A DNA stretch of 64,000 nt from positions 5,144,170-5,208,169 of the forward strand of contig CP154956.1 of NCBI GenBank assembly GCA_039621445.1, read 5' to 3'. Origin of the DNA: Euglena gracilis. Taxonomy: Eukaryota; Euglenida; Euglenophyceae; Euglenales. The position numbers were made by a program, and so were the translations under genes. Shown here in pieces: positions 49,196 through 64,000 of this stretch. The notes under the pieces are model-generated. The model did no database searches. It worked only from the letters and a program-made list of their open reading frames with translations, and was not told the origin of the DNA. Every line of letters starts with the position of its first letter. Within the stretch, counting starts at the first letter, position 1.

Positions 49196-52060
49196 CCCCT
49201 CCATCTGGGGGTGGGGCCAAATTTCCTTACGCTATGCCCTGGCCCCCTGTAAAACGCACAAAATGGGCAAAACAATTCACCTGAATTTTAGGCCCGAAAT
49301 TGGGCCTTAATCCTAAAATCCTAACACTTACCCCATTCCTAATAATATTCCCACTTTTAAGAAAGACAACAAAAAATAGGGATGCTCCTGAGAACTGGTG
49401 CGAATTACTTTCGAGCCATCCGGGGGATGTAATACCACATAAACAACCTGCAATTAAACAACATATAATGAAGACATAAAGAACCTGAAAGAAAAGCAAA
49501 AACCACACAAAAAATGAAAATTCGATTTTAAATAGCTTTAAACAACCAAAAGGCAAAATCCTGATTTTTGTAATCTTGGGAACATGTTGAGACCCCAAAA
49601 CATGCTGTTATGTTTTGCATCGGCGCAAGGAAATGATAAAAATTTGGTTGGGCCTCAGGGGAAAATCGGGTTTGTAATTCAGAATCTAATTTGCAACATT
49701 TCCCAACAAAGCAGAAAAAATTACAGGAGAAACAAGCAAGCCTTTCCCCAGAAGCACGTAAAAAACAAATCGAGAAAACCGAAAAATGAAAACGGAAAAC
49801 ACAATAATATGCCCTTTGGCATAACCCCCCCTTATTTATAATGATGGGTCGGCATGTCACTTTACATTTCTTGAAATCCCAGGGGGGGGGGCGGCATAAA
49901 TGGGGGTCAGTATAAATGTGTCAAGGTGCCTGACTGGGGGGGGGGGGGCAGGGACGAGGTATTTTGCATTCATCCTCTCTCCTGTTTCGTCGTCACCCCA
50001 ATAAACAACAGTCCATCTATTCACATTTCGCCCAAAAAGTGGGCCTTTTTATTTATTGTGACCTCCTTGTGCTTTGTTGTAATTTACCTTGGTGCGCAAG
50101 AGAGGGGGTCAGTATAAACGGATTTCTTCTGATTTTTCGGGGGGCCGGTCTAAATGGCGGGGGGTTTTTTTATTTTTATTAGGCTGCCATTTGACGCAAC
50201 CCCATGTTTCCCTTATTTAATGTATTTCCAGGGTTGACTTTAACTTCAACCGTGTTATTTATGGGGTCTCATGATATACAAAAGGTCGGTTTTTTTTCCC
50301 CAGAGCACTTTGGGATGGCTGATTTTCCGCGCTTCTTCTCCGCCCCCTCAGGCAAAAGCCTGCTTGGGAAATGGGAACAACGAGAGACAAACGCAGAGGG
50401 GCAAACCGTGTGCGATGGGTTGGTTCCTGGTGGTCCTACTCATACTGGTGCTACACTTTGCAACGGGATTCATGGAGGGTTGTGATCATGTGGTTGTGTT
50501 TTAAAACAATGAGGAACAGTGAAATGCACGCAACCAAAACATTCTTGGGGGTGAAAGACTCCAGAAAAAGCTGAATTTGGCCAACGCCGGGGGGAGGGGG
50601 TCTCGGCGCACTCCAAAGCACCCCCCCCCCCCCTGGGTGGGGTCGCCACCATACCATTGCTTAGCGACCCCCCGGGGGGGGGTCACTTTCCACCCTGAAA
50701 AAACCAATCAGTCACTTTTTCCAAAAAAACCACTCAGTCACTTTACCCCCCCCCCCCGGGGATCGGCCACTCTTCAGGAGGCAATGAAATTTTGCCAAAA
50801 AGTCGCAAAAATCCAAAAAATTTTCCGGCGCCTTCGGCGCCAGGCCAGCCACTCTTTCATTTTTGGGCCTACCCCCCCCCCCCAGGGGGGCTCTGGGCCA
50901 AAAAAAAAAACAGTCAGTCACTCTGAAAAAACCCAGTCAGTCACCCGGGGGGGGGGTAGGACAGGTGTTAAGCAATGGTATGGTCGCCACCACCTGAAAT
51001 TTCAGCCCATTCCAGAAGCAAATGTGGTTCCCACTTTGGTCCAGAAAAGGTTGGGGAAAAAAACTGGGAAGCCTCAGGTACATCTGCCAGAAATAGAAAA
51101 AAAATGGATAAATTGTGAAACAACTGGAAATTGTCAGTCAGGGGAGGAGGGGGTCGGTTTTGGGTCTTCGTGAGGTCCGACCCGAAAAAAAGCGCTTGAA
51201 AATGGCCTGGCACCATTGCCAGAGGGGTGACTACAGCACCAGCCACATCCATAACATTGGGCAGATTTGTGTGGCGGAAATACAAATGGAGACCCGGTTC
51301 AGGGCTGGAGGGTGGAGCCCCCCCAGAAATTCGACTGACCCAGGGCCATTCTTTACTCTGAAAAAAAATATTCATTCGCTCAAAAAAACATCTTTCTTGT
51401 GCTAATGCATTTTACACAAACTCAATGAGAACTTCCAGCCAGTTACCAGCTTGGGGGTGGCTGATCCAAAATGATCCATGGGCAACATCGGTGCCAGATA
51501 AAAGAGGAAAATTTTAGCCCGCATATTCAGTGCAGGAGTCACCTGGGGGGGGGGGGGCCGGAGCCAAAACAAGACACTGTCTCCAGAAAACCAGTCAACC
51601 TGGGGAGGGTCTGCAACCTAAAAAAGCTGTTGGATGTCCTCAAAACCAAAACAAATAGTGATGGGATGCAGCATAAAAACAGAAAAAATGATGCAAAATT
51701 CCGGAAAATCAAAACCCTGATGCGGTGGGCAGAAACACAGGACAACCAAAATGGAAAGCCAGTAAAAGGTAATGGTAATGGCAACGGTAATGGCAGTGGT
51801 AATGGTAAGCATGGGTACCTGTGATCGCATTATACTAATGACACGACAGCGGTGGCTTCCTGTTGTCATCCAGGTGCGCTGCGCTGGGCTAGACCTTGGG
51901 GGGTTGGTATTACGGTGTTGTGCCACGCGTTGGGGCGTGGTGCAGCCAAATTGGTGAAAACAGAGGGGGGTGCCAACTCTCTATCAGGCCAAGTGGGCAA
52001 GGAGGGCCAGAGGCCAACTCTGAGTCACACCAGGTGTCACATGTCAAATCAGCCACAAAA
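49196..52060. other. No gene supported
   Basis: Non-coding sequence with G/C runs and the word CAGTCACTTT/CAGTCACTCT repeated at about 50707-50745 and 50908-50945. A GGCGCC hairpin lies at 50827 and a GGTAAT hexamer tract at 51765-51806. Confidence 0.5.
51765..51806 (+). repeat. GGTAAT hexanucleotide repeat
   Basis: About seven imperfect GGTAAT/GGCAAC units. Confidence 0.85.
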
Positions 52061-52067
52061 TAAACAT

Positions 52068-52069
<2 letters not shown>

Positions 52070-52122
<53 letters not shown>

Positions 52123-52153
52123 TTCTCATTAATTATTATTATTATTATTAATA

Positions 52154-52227
<74 letters not shown>

Positions 52228-52277
52228 AATCATCATCATCATCATCGTCATCGTCATCGTCATCATCATCATCATCA
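52070..52277. repeat. TTC, ATT and ATC trinucleotide microsatellites
   Basis: (TTC)n 52070-52127, (ATT)n 52130-52150 and (ATC)n 52158-52277, directly adjacent. Confidence 0.97.
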
Positions 52278-52749
52278 TTATTTCTTCATTCTGAAAAAAA
52301 ATGTGTCTGTTGTGCTGTGCAAATGCGCAGTATCCATTTTTTCGTAAATTCTTTATCCACGAATCATTTTTCTTTCGGGACGCTTTTGCCCTCGATTAGA
52401 CGTGATGTTGTGCCTGCTGTTTGTTTTCCCTGGAACCCCTCCATGCTCTGGGATAGAGAAGGGGGAGAAAGTGTCTGCAAAAAAATCCGCTTCGTGCCAA
52501 AAAGGAGAGCTTCTTTTGTTTTTCCTATTCTGGGGTTTACTATTGAACTTTCAGGCATTTGGATCTGGGATCTGGCAGGGGGCCCTCGGAAAAAAATGCG
52601 CAAAAAATGCGAAACGCATCCCCCCCCCCCGGATCTGGATCAATATCTCACCATATCAGGCTTCAGCAATTTCTGAAATTTCAAAATTTTTTTTCGAGAA
52701 ATATTTCTCAAAAAAAAAAACGCCCACCAGTCACACCAGACCCACACGG

Positions 52750-52915
52750 AGGCCGCCAGGCACCGGGATGGTCGGACGCCGTCGGGCCGCTCCGCCAGCG
52801 TCAACCCCACGCGGGGCTGCCAGCGACCCAGTCGGAACAGCAAGCGGTGCGCCAGCGCGTCCGTTGGGTGGCAGGTCAGGGGGCAGACTTTCAGGCAACG
52901 TGTCCCGACCAGGGC
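52750..52915 (-). CDS. Probable cyclase-gene exon g
   Basis: Minus-strand sequence with strongly G/C-ending codons encodes TDALAHRLLFRLGRWQPR. This resembles the Asp-x2-Ala-x2-LLxRL stretch that follows the cyclase domain in several protist cyclases. Splice ends are uncertain: an acceptor AG lies near 52900-52920 and a donor GT near 52750. Confidence 0.4.
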
Positions 52916-53359
52916 CTTTTTAAGACCGGGGGGGGGGAGGTGGGGTCCCCCCACCCACCCACCCCCTGGGGTTCCCCGGGAGACCCACTCAACTTTCCCC
53001 AAAATCGCGAAAAATGCTAAAAATAGCACCGTTTTCAAAAAAATTTTGGCGCCTTCGGCGCCAAAAAATGCAACTCACTCCCCCTGGGGGGACCCCCCCA
53101 GGGGGGGGGTTCGGCCGGACCCACCCCCCCTCCCCCCCCCCTCTCCCGGGGTCCAAGGCTAAAAAAACCCCCTGGACCCGATGTGCCGTACTCTCTTTCA
53201 AAATTACAACTAAGAAGAATTTGATAGAATTCATGAAATTGATAAATAAAAACCAAATAAAGACAATTTGATTAATTAATTATGCATGTATGCACATTGG
53301 TTCAATAAGATTTAATCAAAATAAAAAAAAGACAACACATGTGCACGCCGGCTGAAAGC

Positions 53360-53590
53360 CTGGCCAGGTACGCCCCGAGTGTGTCCTGCGCCTCCACCAA
53401 TGTGTTGGCGCGGGCGACGGCCTGAAACGTTGCGGCCAGGCTCGCCCTCGCTGCGCCAGCGGCCGTGGCTGCGGCTGCCGGCCACGGCGCTGCCGCGGAG
53501 AACCAACGGCGGGCGCCGCCGCAGTTTTCGATTTGTGTCGCGCGCGCGACCGGAGCGGGACACACAGCCGGTGTTCCGAGGGGGCACAAC
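53360..53590 (-). CDS. Probable cyclase-gene exon f
   Basis: GC-rich minus-strand open segment with codon use like the firm exons. It encodes an Ala-rich helix and LVEAQDTLGAYLARLSAG. Exon e ends in phase 1 and several AG acceptors here would fit. The exact start is not resolved. Confidence 0.45.
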
Positions 53591-54691
53591 TCGGGGCCAT
53601 TTTGGGTCATTTTCGGGGTCAAAAAATCAATTTCCCCAAAATGTCTCGGAAATGAAGCAAAATCAAAGGAAATGGAGACCTAAGTTGAAGCCCTTGGAAC
53701 GCTGCATCTAACGGTATTTTGATTTCCCTGTCACTCCCCGCCATATCTGCCCGAGATATGGCCGATTTACGGCCCAAAACATTGCGGCAGGCTTCCGACT
53801 GTCTCGCCCTAGAGGGACTGCCCCAAAGTCTCGCTGAATATCTCAGTGAGACCAGTCTGCAGGTGGTTTTTTTGGGGGGGTCTTTTTTACAAGGAGTTTC
53901 TTCTTCAGGGGGTTGCCATCATGAATGGATTTGTGAGGAATCACACATTGCTAAAAGAAAACTCATAATTGCAAAAATAACACACCCTTCCTTTATTTGT
54001 TTGACAAAAGAGGCGCCACACATGAACACCGCCAAAACAGCGATAATAGAATGTGTTTTAAAACCCCCTCTTCCAAAAGAGTTTGCAGTGTGTTGAATAT
54101 CTGCGTGACGAAATAACTTTGTAGGGGGGGGGCGGAAAGCCGAAATAGATGCGTTCAAATAAATTTGCCCCCTAAAGCAAACAGAAAAGAATGGTGTATC
54201 TTTCTGGAAAACGAGAAAATGGTAAAAGATAAAAACAATTCTGCAGTGACATGGTGTTTTGCGGTGACCAACGGAAATGTGGTAAATTGATGCATCAATG
54301 GTTTTGGGTATTACACAAATAACTTTGCAGGGGGTGAGGAGGGTCAAAAATATTGGTGCCCTAAATTTGCAGGGACAACATTATTTGGGGGGGTTTACTT
54401 AAAATGTCAATAATGGGAATTCGACATAAAGGCAGGTGGGAGGTGGTCGGAACCCTGGTACCTTCCTTAGCAAACCCTGGGGAATCTCCAAACAATTCAG
54501 CATTTGGGGGAAAAACATGCATAATGCATGAATGAGCCATTCATTTTCGTTGTAGGTTTTATTACTATGGAGCTCATCCTCGCCTCATCCATAACACCTC
54601 GCCATGCCATGCGACCGACAAACCCGCCATGCGACAGCGCATGAGACATCTAAAGGAAATTATATATTTATTCAACATATAATCCGTTTCC

Positions 54692-54737
54692 TAAATATAT
54701 ATATATAGAGATATATAGAGATAGAGTATATATATAT

Positions 54738-54772
<35 letters not shown>

Positions 54773-54915
54773 TATATATAGAGATATATATATATATATA
54801 TCTAGATATATATATATATATATATAGATATATATATATATATATCTATATATATATATATATATATATCTATATCTCTATATATATATCTATATATATA
54901 TCTATATATATATAT
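54692..54915. repeat. TA-rich microsatellite with AGATATA/TCTATA steps
   Basis: (TA)n with regularly spaced GATATA and CTATAT interruptions that are themselves complementary. Confidence 0.95.
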
Positions 54916-55789
54916 TAAAAAATTACATAAATACACAATTCTGGTATTTTTCGCCCAAAAAGCCACAAAAACAACAAATAATGCCCAAATTGTGAAAATC
55001 TCTGCATGTGAGAATGATGGGGGGACCCTCCCCCCAAGAGATGGGCGAGTGGGTTTTTAGGTGTGGGTGGGTTAATGGGCAGGTATAATCTGTAGGACAA
55101 ATACATGCCTCCGACTCAGAAAAGTCTGTCTTTTAACCATTATTTTGATATTTGTGCTTTCTGGAAGCTGGGAGTCGTTTTGGGATCCACCAATTTCTGG
55201 AAACAAAACCACACGATGTTTGAGAGCGAGTTTGGTTTCCGTCCACTGTCGCGACGATGTGTCTGCTTTGATGGCGACAGGCACCAGGGGACGGTCAGAA
55301 ATGCAACTCTGGAACAGAGGTTTTTTTTTTAGGACCCAGAGGTTTGTACCTACCCACTTACTCATCCCCTGGGCGGGGGGGGGGGGAACTCGGGGGCACT
55401 TTTGGTGGTCATCCAGAAAAAGATTTTGGTGCTTCGCTCTGGGGGGACCACTCAGAAGACAAAAAGTAGTCCCAAGGGCTTCAGTGTCCCCGACACTACA
55501 GAAAACCGTTGCTTAAATTTTGGGGCAATGCTGATTACTAGGCCCTCCACCCCCCCCAGGGGGGAGGGCCCAATAATTATATCCTCTGGGCAGGGTCCCA
55601 CTTCTTTCCCCAACTCCATTTTTGGATTTTCGCACCCCGATTCGCACATATTTTCATTAATTTTTGGAGGAAGGCTTTACCCTAAAACTGAAAATAATTC
55701 CATAGCAACCCCGCCAGCAACAAAAAGTTTCTGGCGGTAGGCGGGAGGTTTCCCAAAGAAAAACAAGGGAGGGGCCTCAATCAGGCCGA

Positions 55790-56070
55790 CCCTGGGGGGG
55801 GGGGGCTGATTGAGCTGGCCAGCCATTTTGCTGGACGTGGAAACAATGGACCAGCCAGAACCCCCTCCCCCCCGGGGGGGGGAGGGGGTCCCGGGGTTCA
55901 CCCAACTGGAAAAACATTTCCTCCGGTGCTGTGCGGGAGGTGGGAATTAGGCTTTTAATGCATTTTTGGCTGATTTGTTCCAAAAAAAAACCGCAAAATG
56001 GCCAAAAATGGGAATTTTTGGCCATTTTTTTGGGGTCCGAAAAAATTTTCGGCGCTTTGCGCTGGTCACT
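55790..56070. repeat. Dispersed repeat family 1, fullest copy
   Basis: Includes CCAGCCATTTTGCTGGACG, the CTTTTAATGCATTTTTGG block, GGCCAAAAATGG and a GGCGC-TTT-GCGC hairpin at 56051. Parts recur at 42438-42510 and 46590-46760. Confidence 0.55.
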
Positions 56071-56664
56071 GGATTTCCCCCCCCCCCCCCCAAGCCAGCT
56101 GGCCCTGCAAGCAGACCCCCCCCCCCCGTGGTCCACCAAGCCAAATTTGGACCACCTGCAGTCCAGCCCCTACGGGAGGGGGACTGCGAACCCTAAAGCA
56201 AAGGCCTGGTTGGTCGGTCCCAAATAGGTTTATCTGGGCGGCCGAAACCCCGGGTAGGTGCAACTACAAGGCCCTCCCCGGGGGGGGGGGGGGAGTAAAT
56301 TGGCGTTACCAGGGGTTGCTAAGGTTTTGGACCAAGCCTCGGGGTTTTGCTTGTGGTCGGTCGGTTTCCTTCATCAAGAGGGCAGTGGGCTGTGGGGGGG
56401 GGGGTCGACCCTGTTCACCACTTCCTCATTCTTATTCGTCCTGCAAACTTGTTTCCTTCCAAATGGTTAAATCGATATCATCACCAACCTCAAATGCATG
56501 TCAGTATGTAGATGGTGACTGGTAAAAAGCCAAAATGCAAAAAAAAACACCAAAAAACCCTCTGATCATCTGATGAGGGGGGGTTGATGAACACCGGGTA
56601 TTAAACAAATCTGCACCACAGATGACCCCATTTGCAAAACCCAACGCCCCCATGGGTGCCTCAC

Positions 56665-62621
<5,957 letters not shown>

Positions 62622-62639
62622 CTGAGAGGACTCTTTTTC

Positions 62640-63320
62640 TGTTTTTCTGGAGGCAGCCTCTGGCCAACGGGAAGGGGAAGCTAACCAAATTGGCAATTCT
62701 CGACAAATTTGGTCAGAAATGGCATTTTTGGTGATGGTCGGTCCCAAAAAACTGCCAAAAAATCAGTTTTTTGGGTGGTTTGCGGCCGAAAAGGTCGTCC
62801 CCGGTGGCTTTCATTTTTCATCCCCAGGGAGGGTTTATAAGTCCCGGTTTGGTTGGTCGGCCCGAGGGGGGGCTCATAGGTGGGGGTTTACCCCCCCCCC
62901 ATGTCCAACGACCGGTGACCACTGCACTCCGACTGGGGTGGGTGGTCGTTGGAGAAGGGGTCAAAAAAGTTGGCGGGGCACCCTGGATCCCACCCCATCC
63001 CCAAAAATCAAATTCTTTTTCCAGTGGTATGTACCAAAAATTTTGGGCAATTTTGACAAATTGTTGCCCAAAAGTGCCAAAATTGGCAATTTGGCCAATT
63101 TTTGGCCGACTTTGGCGCAAAAATTTTCGGCCTGGAGCTTCGCCGGGCCGAAAATTTGGCAAAAAAAGTGCCGGGCCAAGAAGGTGTCCTCTGAGCGGGA
63201 AGGGGGTCGTTGGACATAAGAGGGTCGTGGACATTGGGGGGGTTGTCATGTCGCGCATGAATGATTGCATTTGCGTGCCTGTAAATGGCGCGTGCGTGCG
63301 TGTTGTGCGTGCACATTGTG
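62640..63320. other. No gene supported upstream of exon a
   Basis: A/G-rich sequence with words like CCAAAAATTTTGGGC and a TTTTCGGCC..GGCCGAAAA inverted repeat at 63125-63159. No exon of the cyclase-like gene was recognised. Confidence 0.4.
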
Positions 63321-63329
63321 CAAATCTCT

Positions 63330-63434
63330 GTGTGTTCTGTGTGTGTGTGTGCTTCTGTGTGTGTGTGTGTGCGTGCACGTGTGTGGGTGTGTGGGTGTGT
63401 GTGTCTGGGTGGGTGAGTGGTTGTGTGTTTGTGT
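63330..63434. repeat. GT-rich microsatellite
   Basis: Imperfect (GT)n with GTGGGTG steps. Confidence 0.9.
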
Positions 63435-64000
63435 ATGCTGGCCACCCAGTCCTGGGTGCGTGGAGACCGTAACCGGGGCACCAAAGGCAAGCACAGACGC
63501 CCCCGTTCTGGGGAACGGGGCCCACTAGGCGTTGGTCCGCCAAAATTCCTTCAAACAACCCGGGGCAAATCCATCGGCCAAGCACTAAAACGAGGCCACA
63601 CATTAGCCCAACAGTTGCAGGTTTGGAAAACTGCAGGGATTTCAAATGGTAAATGGTGACCCCCGCAATACCCCCCCCCCCCGGATATTGTTGCCTGAGA
63701 ACAGAGCAAATGCACAGTTGGGACTTCCTGGGCCTTGCAAGAACTTCCCAAAATGACAAGGCAGCCCATGCGGGCTCCAAGGCAAAAAAACCCTGTCACG
63801 TCATCAGGGGGGGGGGGGGGGGGGGATGCGTCCGGCCTCAGAAAAAAGGCGCAAAAATGTGCAACAAATGCGTAAAAATCCCAGAAAAAAAAGCGCAAAG
63901 TGCAAAAATCACGTAAATGCAAAAAAATTATCCCAAAAAGCAATAATGGCACCAATTTACAACACACGATGCACAGAAAACTTTTTTGGCCAACACGCGG
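63435..64000. other. Right edge, no firm gene
   Basis: A minus-strand stretch at 63430-63500 (ASVLAFGAPVTVSTHPG) is exon-like but lacks support. A G run lies at 63807-63826, with AAAATGC words to the edge. Confidence 0.3.

Noticed and set aside
50204-50574. Possible exon on the plus strand (WVGSWWSYSYWCYTLQRDSW)
   Set aside because: Three overlapping frames look equally plausible and no splice signals or homology were recognised.

Overview
The window is nuclear DNA of a eukaryote, probably a microbial one such as an alga or other protist. The species cannot be told from the sequence. The evidence is Ty3/gypsy chromovirus retroelements with tRNA-iMet primer sites, GT-AG introns of about 0.8-3 kb inside a GC-rich gene, very long CA/GT, TA, ATC and TTC microsatellites, and many runs of G or C. 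No bacterial genes, rRNA genes or CRISPR arrays were seen.

Left part (1-6.4 kb): the 3' end of a chromovirus pol (integrase plus chromodomain) is split by a 1,024-bp miniature LTR element (TRIM) with identical 333-bp LTRs and a 5-bp target duplication. Each of its LTRs carries a tRNA-shaped sequence with Pol III A and B boxes. Then come GC-rich low-complexity DNA, a broken reverse-transcriptase fragment on the minus strand and a GT microsatellite.

Middle part (6.4-37.5 kb): this is a nest of elements. The oldest layer (called A/C here) is a deleted copy of a large retroelement with an internal inverted segment. Three elements sit inside it: D (10348-15720, a non-autonomous LTR element with a coiled-coil ORF and no pol), B (16195-33017, a 16.8-kb chromovirus) and E (33558-35487, a C-rich element with 19-bp terminal inverted repeats). 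B carries gag with two zinc knuckles, protease, RT, RNase H, integrase and chromodomain. It also has about 5.4 kb of extra coding sequence (ORF2) of no recognised family. B and A/C are studded with tiny hairpins that share AAA or ATGAA loops. Their stems differ between copies but stay paired, which is the strongest unexplained signal in the window. The gag-to-integrase frame of B stays in register for 8.4 kb and is cut only by five in-frame stops.

Right part (37.5-64 kb): this is mostly non-coding, with microsatellites, a palindromic satellite, telomere-like motifs, GGCGCC-TTC-GGCGCC hairpins and dispersed repeats between homopolymer G/C tracts. On the minus strand, five exons (62621 down to 56665), with two more probable ones to about 52.75 kb, join in phase into a class III nucleotidyl cyclase homology domain. 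Several catalytic residues are replaced. This is the only host gene recognised, and its introns hold much of the repeat material.

Relative ages judged from LTR differences by eye: the TRIM is youngest (LTRs identical), then B (about 4 substitutions in 421 bp), then D (about 20 in 603 bp). A/C is the oldest layer.
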